Shown here: piece by piece, positions 40,238 to 51,957 of the stretch
Position numbering within the stretch: the stretch's first letter is position 1
How the letters are laid out: every line of letters starts with the position of its first letter
Assembly (NCBI GenBank): GCA_002118135.1
Contig: BDIU01000043.1
Coordinates: 124,001-188,000, forward strand
Length of the DNA stretch: 64,000 nt
Direction: 5' to 3'
Source of the DNA: Trebouxia sp. TZW2008
Lineage: Eukaryota; Chlorophyta; Trebouxiophyceae; Trebouxiales; Trebouxiaceae
The notes under the pieces: model-generated
The model's database searches: none
Told to the model about the DNA's origin: nothing
What the model saw: only the letters and a program-made list of their open reading frames with translations
Made by a program: the position numbers and the translations under genes

Positions 40238-43200
40238 TCACTTTTCGTTGCCTGGAGTCTTGGCAAACTCAACACCTTTGTTGATGTTGCCTTCTAGGAT
40301 GGGAATCAGCTCATCAACACCCTTCTGCTCAACGCTGTTCAGCTCACCAAGACCCATGACCTCCTCCACTCCACCTTCACCTAGCCTGACCTGCAACAGC
40401 ACAAACACTGCCTCTGCATCTTGCATGCTGAAAGTGACAAACCAATATCATTACATCATCAAGCTGCCTATGCTGGTACTCATTTATTGGCAGCTTGCCT
40501 TCAGCCCATGCACATGGGGCAAAACCAACAGCACAAAATGTCTGGTGTTTGGCGTCACAATGGGAGTCTCTATGATGGGAGATAGCCCAGAGTTGCTGCT
40601 TCTGGAGCAGCAACCAGCAGAAAGTTGACCGATGTGGGGTCAGCCATAGGTGCACATAGCAGCATCAGTCAACACATAGCTGCAGTACATACCTTGCTGG
40701 CAAAGAACGGCAATTTGGTGACGCTTGACTCAACATATGCACACTCCCAGATGTCTGTGTTGCCAGCTAGACCCAGCAGACATGACTCTGCCATTCGGGC
40801 TGCAGCATATGCCTGCAAAGCAACCAAACCATGCATGAGTCAATGTGTCATCGCTTAGTCTATCATGCTATCATGCACAATTCACACAAAAATATTGCAG
40901 CTGTGGTCAGGGGTGTTTGCATTGATGCTGTTTGTTCATAGGGCGTTTTGCACTTTCTACTGTGTTGCCATACATTGGGCGAGTCATGCTTCCCATTTGC
41001 TTTGTGCATATGAGTTGCATATCAGGGTCAGGCGCCTTCAACCCCAGGCACACCACACAAGCTATGGCAAAGAGGGAAGTTAACATCAAATTATTTCATA
41101 TCAAGATCACTCTGACCCAGAGAGTGACATTGCAAATTCAGAAGGTGATGCAGCAACGTTAGGTAAAGAGGAGAGCAGAGGCAGCTGACCATGGAAAGTG
41201 TAGCTGAGCCTGCGCCGGCCTTAGCCTCAACCACTTCTGTGCCTGCATTCTGAATCTTGTCTGTCATCTTTGCAGCCTCATCTGTGGTGAACTCCACCTC
41301 CGGTTGTGTCTGCAGACACCAAAAAGGTGGTTGTGAAGGCTGCCGTTTCGTTGGTTTCCGTACGAGCCATGCAGACACATGTATTTACTAGGTGAAACAG
41401 ATAATGATATGATTGCATTGTTGCCACATGCCAAACTCAGCCAACAGCCTTGGCGCATGTGTGCGTGGAGCCATGTCACTGGATCAGAATTTGTGTTACA
41501 TTAGGCAAACAAGCAACGAGATTGCTCCATGCAGCACTACGTCTGCTTTGCATGTTTGAAACAACTAACCAGTGCCCATCACATAGTGGAGTTGTGTTGC
41601 TTTGTAGGGCAAAGCTTTGCTTTTACTGAGTCGTGTCCTTAGATGCCTGCAGGCGTCTGCAAAGCAGGGCTTGCAATGAACAGAGCAAAGCTCTCAAGGG
41701 TTCCTCTGCTATACAAAGCAAAGCAGGATGATCAAACTGAAAATGCTGCAGAGCTTTATTGGGGCAGTGAAGCATGTGTGCCAATACCTGAGACAGCAGT
41801 GGCAGAATGGTGGTGCCTGCGTGACCACCAACAACAGGCACATCAACATTCCTCATGTCCAGGTCCTTAGCCTCTGCAACAAAGGTGTTGGCCCTGACAA
41901 CATCCAATGTTGTCACTCCCAGAAGCTTCTTCTTGTCATAGACACCAGCCGCCTTCAACACCTCAGCTGCAATGGGGACTGTGGAGTTGACAGGGTTGGA
42001 GATGATGTTCAAGATGGCCTGCATACACCAATTCTCAACCTTGAGGTTCATCTGCAGGTGCTGCTGTGCTATTAACAATACATGTTTTCCAGTACATTGA
42101 TCATGATGCTGGGTGTGACATAGGCAGCGTAAATGTGTAAGTCGCTGACTGCTGATACATCTCGGCTGTGTGCTCAGCCCATGCGCAAGTTGCAAAATGT
42201 GATGCCAATCCAGCTGGCATGATTGTGCAGCCTGATTGTATTGGATGATGCAGTCAGCTTAGCTACACCTAAGCGCCCAGCTTGCAGGCTCAAGTCACTG
42301 CAGCCTATTTGCATTGCAATGCAGACAGCTTGTTCACGCCCAAATGCAGCTTGCAAGCTCAAATCATAATATTCATCAGCGCACTCCAACAAAGACATAC
42401 TGCTGATGAGTAGTTTTCTAAATCTGATTGAGGAGCACTTACATCTGGCGCGTGCTTTGCAGTTGCTTCAATCAATGTCTTGACAATGCCAGCATTGATG
42501 TTGAACAAATCGTCTCTGGTCATGCCAGGTTTTCTAGGAACTCCAGCTGGGATCACAATCAGGTGTGCGCCTTCAATGGCCTTGGCCAAATCATCCTTGC
42601 CATAGCCAGTCACCTGGAACATGATAGCCATTTGACATTTGAATTCTGTCAACTTTTTCCACCACGGGAAGGTCAGAGGACAGGGCACCATTGAAACTCA
42701 ATTGAAATAGCCTTTGGTGTTCACGAACGCTGCATCATCAAGCTTTTGATCGAGAATGGATGCTACATGAACCACATGTTTTCAAGTAGTTTATGCGTCT
42801 CAACAGGACGGACCATTAATCTATTGCCATGCAAAATGCCAAATGCAGTGCTGCACCGATGGTATCATTTTCGCCAGTTGTGATGCAGCACAAACCTTTG
42901 TTGGGGTGTTGCAATGGCTGAGGTCAGCTGCCACACCAACAACGTTAGCAACGTCGTACAATGAAAGCTCGCCGACCAGCCTGTTCATCTTCAACAGCAA
43001 AGCCAATGGCTGTCCGATGCCTCCAGCTGCTCCCAATAGGGCAACCTTGAACTCATGGGGACGAGCTTTATACTCGGCGCTGGTTGCAGCCTTGGGCGCA
43101 CGGACAGCTGCACGCCTCTGCTGACGTAGAGGTGTCTGAGCGCATCTGTGAACGGAGCTAAGCGATCGCACTGCGTCAAAGCTTGCGATGCCAGATCGGG

Positions 43201-43294
43201 ATCTAACTTGCTGTCTTGGTGCTGAGACCATGCTGCGTGCGCTACATTTGCTGGCTACGCCACAGCTGGAATGCATCATCATGGTAGCGCTCAT
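40238..43294 (-). CDS. NAD-dependent malate dehydrogenase, plastid-type
   Basis: This enzyme interconverts malate and oxaloacetate with NAD(H). Six exons close in frame to 397 aa: 43294-42896, 42613-42443, 42018-41788, 41309-41190, 40812-40693, 40390-40238. The start is the ATG of [10 protein letters not shown]; the codon five positions upstream is GTG. The first 75 or so residues are Ser/Arg/Gln-rich, like a plastid transit peptide. Then come [20 protein letters not shown] (NAD loop), [20 protein letters not shown] (substrate Arg residues), [29 protein letters not shown] with the catalytic Asp/Arg, and [16 protein letters not shown] with the catalytic His. It lacks the N- and C-terminal regulatory Cys extensions of the redox-controlled NADP enzyme. 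Glyoxysomal or mitochondrial location cannot be excluded from sequence alone. Confidence 0.94.
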
Positions 43295-43724
43295 CTTGAA
43301 ATCGTTCACTGTCTGCTTGTCGTTTTGATGTCAGAGTCTGGCCAACTTTGCAGCAGCCAAAGTCCGTCAACCTTGACCTATCATGTTGACCCTCGAAAAG
43401 TTTGACCGCTGCAGCAGCTGCCGCAGCTTCAGCGTCGCCGCTATCAAGGCGTCAGAGCAACTCCAGATTCGATCAAAAGCCGCGCCGGATCTGTGGCCTC
43501 CATCGCTGTATTCGTTGTGCTCGCAGCAGCCACTTTGTCGGGTACACCGCCGATCAGCAGATCGTACACCGTCGCCAAGACAACTGGTCAGTCGCCAGCT
43601 GCTTCCATATAGCAGCTGCGTATTCAACGCTCTGCTGACCCCGAGAAGTTGTCAGCAGTGTAAGGCTGTTTCCGGCCAGCTTCTGAAGTAACGCCCACGC
43701 CATCGCAACAACTGCGCACACAGC
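43295..43724. promoter_or_regulatory. Divergent promoter region of MDH and AspRS
   Basis: The two start codons face away from each other across 430 bp, so both promoters are packed here. A small frame with SADRR-type repeats is not recognisable as a gene. No TATA-like element is clear on either side. Confidence 0.5.
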
Positions 43725-46700
43725 ATGGCAGCAACTGGCAGCAGCGAAACTACAGCGCAGAATGGTGAGGCACCAGTAGAGACTGGCTTCCAATCAGAAA
43801 AGGCGAAAGCAAAAGCTGATGCCAAGGCCAAAGCAAAGGCAGAAAAGGAAGCCAAGAAAGCAGCAAATGTAAGCACAGCCTTTGCCATTCAGTCTGGCTG
43901 TCTTGCTCAACGTACCTCAATGTATTCTGAATTGACTTGATATGACATGATATGCCATGTGCATCTGCATGTCAATGTTTTCAGTCACTTCAGTCGGTTC
44001 AGTTGAATGGCTTTCATGCACTCTTTCAGTTACAAATACTATGTGATTTGGTTTGCACTCTGTCACATTACAGACAATGAGATCTTCCTGCCAGTCTGCC
44101 TTTGGGTGGCCCAAAGCATGGCCTCAATCGCATGTAGGACCAAACTGGTTGGGGACATTTGCTCCAGTACGTATCTAGCTGGGCCTGCTGAGCCTGTCTG
44201 GCACATTAGAATGAGAATGACTTGACATGCATGTAGGCAGCAGCCAGAGGACAAAAACAAGCTGTCCCAACACAACCTGATGAGAACGACCCTCTGAAAG
44301 ACAAGTATGGAGACTCCCCTCTCATACAAAGCCAAACAAACAGCAAAAGGCAATGGACGCAAGTTGAAGCTCTGGACAAAAGCCTTGAGGGTCAACAGGT
44401 TGTGCTTTGATTGTGTATTTCTGTATGTCACCCTTGCTGGCTGCTGCTTATGCACATAGTCATGTGCTTGGTCTGCCGTCTGCAGTCATGCATATTATCA
44501 ACATGACTGTGTGCTTGGTTGCTGTGGCTGTGCTTGATTATGCACATTGCCAAGATGACTGTGTCGATGATCTGCCAGCTGCAATCATGCATGTTGTTCA
44601 CATGACTGTGTGCTTGGCTGCTGCTTATGCATGCCATCACAATGCATGCGTCCTTCTGGTTTGCCAGCTGCAGTCATGCTTATTGGCGACATGACTATGT
44701 CTTGAGTCGTCAGCTGCATCCACATTGGCTACAACGTTGTGACGCATCTCAAAATACCATGTGATGACTACAGGTGTTGTTGAGGGGCAGAGTGTCAACA
44801 GTGCGAGGCAAGGGCAAGTCATGCTTCATTGTGCTACGGCATCGCACAGCTACTGTACAGGTACAGTAAACTCTCTTTGTAACGATTGCTTTGGTTACCA
44901 AGAGGCTTGTCCTTACATCGAATTGTCCTTACTCGGAGGGACCATTGCAGTCAGTATGCAGTGATTGGTTACCAAAGGCGTTGTCCTTACATCAAGATTG
45001 TCCTTACATTGAGTGTCCTTACAAAGAGAGTTTATTGTAAGTTGACTGCATTCAAAGTTGCTTGGCTCAGTCTGTCATCCTTGCTCAAAATTGGTGAGCT
45101 CAAGCATGACAATTTCAACACAACAACGCAGTGATGACCGTCATTTGAGTTGATGTCTTTGGCTCCAAGCTTGCACCTCATGCACTGTTACCTGCAGGTT
45201 GTTCTTTTCACAAATGCTGGGAGAGTCCTGCCCTCTTCCCTGTTGTCATTCTTCATTCCACACAAAAGTTTTGCATACTGATATATTGAGAAACTTGGGG
45301 CAGTATTGTCACACCTGTTCCTAGTCTGGTCTCCCAAAATCAGCTGATGTGTGTCCATGTACAGCTTGTTTTGCACCTCACGCACTGTTGCCTGCAGGGT
45401 CGTCTTTTCACAAACTGACACCACCATGACAAAGCTCCTACCACCGAAGGAAAGCATGCATGGAAAGGGACTTCGTAATGCTTACACCACAGCTAGCCCG
45501 GCTGCGGCCTCAAGGCAGGTCTTCGCTGCCCTACAGGTTTCTCTGCGATCACGTGGCGGTGCGACCAGCCGGTGGGGCGTCCAAACATCATCTGTTGTCT
45601 GCAGGGTGTCCTTTTGACCAATGACACCACTATCAGCAAAGGCATCGTCAAGTATGCCCCAAGAACAGCCTCTGTTGTCTGCAGGTTGTCCTCTTCACAA
45701 ATGACACCACCATCAGCACAGGCACAGTCCAGTATGCCTCAAACATCGTATGTTGTTTGCAGGTTGTCCTCTTCACCAACGATACCACCATCAGCAAAGG
45801 CATGGTCAAGTACGCGTCGAACCTGACAAGAGAATCTATTGTGGACGTTGAAGGCATCATTGCTGTTCCTCAAGAACCCATTGCGGCCTGCACCCAGTCA
45901 CAGGTGAACCCACTGAAGCCATCACATTCCCCTATAATGCATTCTCCCCCAAGCTGTCTGTTTAGACAGAGGCTCCTGTTATGATGCCTAATGGCATGAA
46001 CTCTCCGTTCCTCACCGATATTTCTGCATCCTCTCAAAGGCAGCAGCTTCTACTGTCACATGGTTCCACATGATGAGCTTGTCTGGTCATGTCATGTCAA
46101 GCAGTACACGCAAGTGGTGCAGACAATCTTTCTGGGATGCATCAAATCTGAGCTTTTACAGCCATGCTGTTTCTTGCAGCATGCACAAGGTGGCTGTTGC
46201 TCCAAATGTGGGAGAGCAGGGTCTGTTGGCTGATTCAGGGGCTGTAGATTAGACTCAAGATTGTGCGTTGTCACGAATGTGAAATGCACGGCTGATTGGT
46301 ATCTGAGCATCATAGCACTAGCAATGATTGCTGCTCTCGTAAGCTGCAGCCGAGAGCAAACATGGTGATATGCGACGTGCATCAGGATCTTACTTCCTGA
46401 TAGTGCTACTTTTCAAGCATCAACAGTAATAGCAAACACAGCATGCAAAATGTGAGTGCTCAGGCTGCTCAATGGCAACCATGCTGGTGTCACTTCAAAG
46501 TTGCTTTCACACACCTAGGCAAGATAGCCTTTGTGCTTACTGCACGAGGCAACACAATCAAAACCCTTCCAACGGCAGATCTGCACAGTCACCTCTTCAC
46601 AAGAGCACAACACAGACAACAGATGTTGCGCGGCATCCATATTGAAAGATCACAGTCACATGCAGCATCAGGTTTTGTCATTGTCACATTGTCACAAACT

Positions 46701-49700
46701 AGGTAGAGCTACAGGTGGTAAGCATACACTGCATCGACCGAGTTGACATGCTGCCCTTTGAGATATGCTGCATCAGCGGTATAGTGATCTCCACCTCTGC
46801 TTTCTACACAGGTAGAGCTACATGTAGTGAGCATACACTGCATCAGCCGAGCTGACATCCTGCCCTGTGACATATGCTGCATCAGTCGCGTAGTAATCAC
46901 CACCTCTGCTTGCTGCACAGGTAGAGCTACATGTAGTGAGTCTACAATGCATCAGCTGCTTACTGAAAACAACCTGTGTACAACAGGGTGGCACATACCT
47001 ACTGCATGTAGCCTAGTGGCATCAGCGTGCAACATGTCGTTTTGTATCAATCTGCTTGCTACACAGGTAGACTTACAGGTGGTGAGCATACACTGCATCA
47101 GCCGCTTACTGAACACAATCTCTGTACAACAGGGTGGCACATGAGTACTGTATCTAGCCTAGTGGCATCAGCGTGCAACATGTCGTTTTGTATCAATCTG
47201 CTTGCGACACAGGTAGAGCTACAGGTGGTGAGCATACACTACATCAGCCGCTTACTGAACACAGCCTCTGTACAACAGGGTGGCACATGAGTACTGCATC
47301 TAGCCTAGTGGCAGCAGCGTGCAACATGTCGTTTTGTAGTCATCTGCTTGCCACACAGGTAGAGCTACAGGTGGTGAGCATACACTGTATCAGCCGAGCT
47401 GACATCCTACCCTTTGAAGTCAGTGACGCAGCTCGCTCTGAGGAGGAAATCAAGGAAGCTGAAGCTGCTGGTGAGCTCAAGGCACGAGTCAGCCAGGATG
47501 TACGATTGAATGGACGCTACATTGACCTGCGCACTGCTGCCAATCAGGCTATCTTCAAAGTCCAGAGTGGCGTCTGCCAGGTGGGCATCAGTCACAGGCT
47601 AAACGTCACATGCTGATCATCACCCACATGGTATCCACCTGATGCGATACCACTATCATGCCTTCAAACTGTGTTCTGCTTGAATGCACAATCGTGGCAT
47701 GGAGTTGTACTTGCCTGTAAGTTCCCAGTACTGCTTGCACAGCAAAGCTTACTGAAAAACGACGCATGTAGTGCAGACTCAGGAACTCAAAGCTACTGTA
47801 TCAGTGTGCTGACCTGCTGCATGTTCAAACACAGAAATGTGCATCACATATAGCAAATATGCCTGGCTGCAGCTGTTCACGGAGGTCACGCTGTCAGAGG
47901 GCTTCTCATTCCCAAGCTCATAGTAGGGGCGGGGAAGAGGGGGGAGAGCTCCCCTGTCTTTAACATTCCAGACTGTGTATGTTGTGTTGTGTGTCGAGGA
48001 TTGCACAGATACTTCATTGTGATATGTCATGCTTGGCTGCAGCTGTTCAGGGAGATCCTGTTGTCAGAGGGCTTCCAGGAGATCCACACCCCCAAGCTCA
48101 TAGCAGGGGCGTCAGAAGGGGGCTCCTCTGTGTTCAAGTTCAACTACATGGGCAGGGAGGGCTGCCTCGCGCAATCTCCCCAGCTGTACAAGCAGATGGC
48201 CATTATGGCTGACCAAGAAAGAGTCTTTGAGATTGGTCCAGTCTTCAGGTAGGGGAGCTGTGTGCAAAGCATTGATTGTCACGGAGAGCAGCTCACAATG
48301 AGCAGAATTCTTCAATTTGGGCATCATAAATTGCAAGGTCAGGAAATTGCTGCCCGATTTAAATGCCCCAATTGTACAAACAGATTGTCAGTAAAACTGA
48401 CCAAGAAGGAGTCTTTGAGATTGGCCCAGTTGTCAGGCAAGCATTCCCAAACTTTGCAATGCATCATCAAGCAGAAACCTGCTCACAGCGAGCAGACTTG
48501 ATTGTTTTGGGCCTTGTCCAATCACTCCAGCTGTACAACCAGATGACTATCATGGCTGACCAAGGAAGAGTCTTTGATATTGGCCCAGTCTTTGACTTGA
48601 AGCATCTTGATGCACTATGCAAAGCATTCAATGCTGCAAAAAGCAGCTCAGATTGAAGAGCCTTGTTCATGCTGGGCATGGTTTGGGACTGTGTATGGAC
48701 TTCACCAGTAAATGATTGAGAGCTTTGAATTGTGAGTTGTCTGCTCACTGTTACTCACTCTGCGCATCTTGTTGCTCATCAAAATGGCTGTTTGAGCTGT
48801 GCAGCTGAGTAGCGGAAATCATTGATCGTATGCTGCTTGGACATTTTTGCTCATTCACATGCATGGCTTCAATGACAGATGTGTTGGGACGTTGCAGCTG
48901 TAGCCCACCAATACAACCCCTTGTATTGTTTCATTACAGCCAAAGAATTTCAGGGTGATGATCTGACAATGTCCTGTGATGCGATTTGATTGTACGCTGC
49001 AGGGCAGAGAACTCATTCACTCACCGGCACCTGTGTGAGTTTACTGGTCTGGACGTTGAGACGACCATTAATGAGCACTTCGACGAAGTCATGGACACCA
49101 CGAGTAAGCTGTTTGTACAGATGTTCAATGTGGTGATGACTCAAATTGTATGCTGCAGGGCAGAGAACTCATTTACGCACCGGCATCTGTGTGAGTTTAC
49201 TGGTCTGGACTTTGAGATGGCTATCAATGAGCACTACGATGAGGTCATGGACGTCATTGACAAGCTGTTTGTGTACATCTTCAATGGGCTCAATAGCAAA
49301 TACGGTATGTGTGCGTCTGTGCAAAGCTCTCTGGCCCAGAAGTAGTGCTGTTGCCGTAAGCACATCTACTGCATGTTCATGGTCAACAACGCTGCATTGC
49401 ATCTTGTTGCTATCACATGCATGTGGCTGAGCAGCATCTCCCTTGTCTGTCATGCATGCGGTAGCAATGATTGCGGAGCATGACTTGATCCATCTTTGAC
49501 ACTTATGATTGCAGAGTGATAGCTCATCAGCACACAGGTGGATTAATTGACACAGTCTTGCCCAGCAGCACACAGTGCCAAAAGCTGCCATTGCTCTTTG
49601 CGCCGTGGGTCGACGGGCAAGCCTGTGACAGCTGGTCCTGTGGCTTGGCTGTCGTCGCAATGTCAATCACCAAAAGCTTCATGCTGTCAAGGCTGCTGCA

Positions 49701-51694
49701 AAAGTGACACATGCAAGGCAGTGGAACCAGATGTTCGTACTTTGAACTTGAGTGTGCAGGCATGTATCAAATATCAGTTGGTCACACTGCACATGCTGTA
49801 CTGCCCATTACCCACACTGTAACCTATGATTGCCATAATCACCGATGTAAACAATCATATGACCTTCATGAATGCAAGTGCATGATCTTGCATGCTTCAA
49901 AGTGCGTAACGTGCAGCAACAGTGCTCTTGACAATCCTTCGCTTGTGCAGGAAAAGATTTGGAAACGATAGGGCAGCAGTTCCCATTTGAGCCGCTGCAG
50001 TACCAGCAAACCAACCTACGCCTGCCCTTTGAGCAGGGCATCAAGATGCTGCAGGAAGCTGGCTATGATGTAAGCAAACTCCTTGATGTGCTTGCTTGAT
50101 GTCAAAATCAAGATCATTCGTAATGTGATGATCTTGCAACCTTCATGCAAGATTGATGCCTTGACATGGCCTGACCTCCTGGCTCATGTGATGATATGCT
50201 TAATGTTGAGTAACTTTCAACCCCATTTTGCTACTCATGTCAAGTTTGCGGGAACATGCATGCTGCAAGGAGACTTACAGGCATGCAGCACAGTCAAGTG
50301 ACTGCTAGCTACCAATGCATGAATCACATACATCACCCGCTGATTGGCAGCACCAACAGTTGTTGTAATGATCTGCATGGCCTTATCTTGCAATGATGTC
50401 AACATCTGTCAAAAAAGCCAATTCCGGGCACGGAGTCAGAATGGTGATGGACCATGCACTGAAACCTGGCACCGATGCCACTGTGTGTACTTGACGTGGT
50501 GTTTTTTCGACTTGCATATTGATTTGCTTACAGGCAGACCCCCTAGGAGACCTCAGCACTGAGTTGGAGCGAGAGCTGGGCAAGTTGGTCAAGGAAAAGT
50601 ACAAGACTGACTTCTACATGCTGTACAACTACCCTCTGGCGGTATGAACCTCATTACTCTGCACATTGTTGGCATGCTTGGCAGCTTTCCTGCGTGTTCT
50701 GGGCTACCTAGCTGTCTGGTCTACCAGTACAAGAAGGCACTTCTCTTGAATATTGTAGGCAGTTTGTCTGCTGTAAAAGCAAAAGCTCAAGCACTTGATG
50801 CACTGCATTCTTCCTGCTACGCTGCCTAAAGCAGCATACTTTTCCCGCTGTTGTTGTGGTACAGCAGGGCCTTCAAGACTGTCAAATTGTCCTGGTCATG
50901 AGACATGATCACTCAGCCTGCTACGTGTGCGCTGTGAAAACGTCTGTGCGTTTTGCCTAAGCGTAATCATGTCTGTCGCCAATGAGCATGACTACATGCA
51001 GGTCCGACCGTTCTACACAATGCCATCAGCAAGCAATAAGGACTACAGCAACTCATTTGATGTCTTTATCAGAGGCGAGGAGATCATCTCTGGTGCCCAG
51101 CGTGTCCATGATGCTGCCTTGCTCACAGGTAAGCACCCTGAGCAGTACAAGTGACATGTAAATGCATGCATGCCTTTACTGTGAGCAGTACAATCGCCTC
51201 CTGCCAAGCATTTTTCATTGTCAGAGCACTTTGTGCCTTGTGTTGTCGTCAGTTGTACTTTGTGTTAGCTGACGGGTGAAAGACATGTGCAAAGATGTGT
51301 CCTGCAGCCCCTTCCAATTGTATGAGCACTCACTTTTTCCGATTTCAAAGTCTGTGCTCAGGTGTGCACAGCAGCACTTGCTGGCTGAATGCTGCAGCAT
51401 GTGCACCAACATCGTCATGTGTAGTTAAGCAGAGGTCTTGGTGTGCAGCAGCATGTGCACCAACATTGTCATGTGTACTCAAGTAAAGCTTTCTGTTTGT
51501 GTGCAGAACGTGCTCAAGCGCTGGGCATTCCCATTGATGGCATCCAGTCTTACATTGATGCATTCAAGTTTGGAGCAGTGCCACATGGTGGAGCTGGTGT
51601 TGGCATGGAGAGAGTAGTCATGCTGTTTTGCAAGCTGGACAACATTCGCAAAACGTCTTTGTTTCCTCGTGACCCTAAGAGGCTCACGCCTTGA
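43725..51694 (+). CDS. Aspartyl-tRNA synthetase, cytosolic class IIb
   Basis: This enzyme charges tRNA-Asp with aspartate for cytosolic translation. Eleven exons close in frame to 549 aa: 43725-43868, 44237-44398, 44774-44860, 45763-45903, 47359-47580, 48043-48248, 49159-49304, 49951-50069, 50534-50641, 51002-51128, 51507-51694. Exon 1 encodes the Lys/Ala-rich N-terminal helix typical of eukaryotic AspRS. The anticodon-binding OB fold spans [18 protein letters not shown] to SIVDVEGI. The catalytic core has motif 1 ([14 protein letters not shown]), SPQLYKQM, motif 2 ([20 protein letters not shown]), MRGEEI-type [13 protein letters not shown] and motif 3 ([11 protein letters not shown]), ending [15 protein letters not shown] sits at the exon 3 donor; exons 4-7 all have echoes. 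Confidence 0.96.
44864..45037 (+). mobile_element. MITE-like element at the AspRS exon 3 donor
   Basis: This is the best-preserved copy. Its 174 bp has near-perfect 19-base terminal inverted repeats (CAGTAAACTCTCTTTGTAA against CAATAAACTCTCTTTGTAA), flanked by TA. Exon 3 ends CTGTACAG and the intron now starts gTA-element. After the element the sequence resumes TAagttgac. Removing the element and one TA restores a consensus donor, CAG|gtaagt. Inner blocks gtccttacat(c/t) repeat several times in both orientations. There is no coding capacity. TA target and CAGT termini suggest a Tc1/mariner or pogo-like non-autonomous family (inference). Confidence 0.85.
45191..45745 (+). repeat. Four upstream echoes of AspRS exon 4 start
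   Basis: Copies of the acceptor and start of exon 4 (real: ttgcag|gttgtcctcttcacc at 45763) occur at about 45191, 45391, 45600 and 45681. Each has a ctgcag acceptor followed by g(t/g)(t/g)gtc(c/t)t(c/t)tt and, in the last two, ACA.C.ACCA.CAGCA. The last two extend into the part coding KYA. Confidence 0.85.
46698..47330 (+). repeat. Five-unit echo array of AspRS exon 5 start
   Basis: Five copies of the acceptor plus exon start (acacag|gtagagctacaggtggtg) begin at about 46698, 46809, 46917, 47063 and 47209, and the real exon begins at 47359. Spacing is about 110 bp for the first two steps and 146 bp for the last three. The last three units share the whole intervening intron sequence (gcatctagcctagtggcatc...). 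Confidence 0.9.
47862..47960 (+). repeat. Upstream echo of AspRS exon 6 start
   Basis: The segment ggctgcagctgttcacggag... matches the acceptor and first 75 or so bases of exon 6 (48043), about 180 bp upstream, with small deletions that break the frame. Confidence 0.8.
48350..48610 (+). repeat. Two downstream echoes of AspRS exon 6 3' end
   Basis: The part coding [20 protein letters not shown] (real 48175-48248) recurs at about 48364-48450 ([20 protein letters not shown]) and 48524-48600 ([20 protein letters not shown]). Both lack the upstream half of the exon. Confidence 0.85.
49003..49140 (+). repeat. Near-complete duplicate of AspRS exon 7
   Basis: A copy of exon 7 exactly 156 bp upstream of the real one (49159) starts with the same acceptor (ctgcag|ggcagagaac) and stays open through [19 protein letters not shown] and [16 protein letters not shown]. 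It keeps all motif 2 residues. The tail coding GLNSKY is lost, but a possible donor (aatgtg|gtgatg) follows. It could be a decaying exon or an alternative one. Confidence 0.8.
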
Positions 51695-51799
51695 AACTGA
51701 TCAGCTGATATATGCAGCGCATACTTGAACATCATGTTCTTGCTGTGCTGTGTTTGTCATGTCAGAAAACATCAGGCCTTGTGCAGAGGCATGCACAAC

Positions 51800-51804
51800 T
51801 GTAA
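51800..51804 (+). terminator. Candidate TGTAA polyadenylation signal (AspRS)
   Basis: TGTAA lies 106 bp after the AspRS stop codon. Another occurs at about 51899. The opposing TRAIP-like gene ends at 51958, so the transcripts may overlap. Confidence 0.4.
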
Positions 51805-51957
51805 CATTGTTGATTCTGGGCTGCGGTGCTGATATAGGCATCAAATACGAGGTTGTTTGTGCTATCTCTGCGCAATTGCAACAGGTTGTGTTTAGCCTGT
51901 AAATAGGTGATGAGGCTGGACATTAGTCAAGCTTGCTCAGTGGGCACATGGCATGAA

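Noticed and set aside
43295..43309. Five-residue N-terminal extension of MDH from 43309.
   Set aside because: The first codon there is GTG; the first ATG in frame is at 43294.
46698..47380. Regularly spaced repeats resembling a CRISPR array.
   Set aside because: Units include splice acceptor plus coding sequence of the adjoining exon, spacers are themselves repeated, and the genome is eukaryotic.
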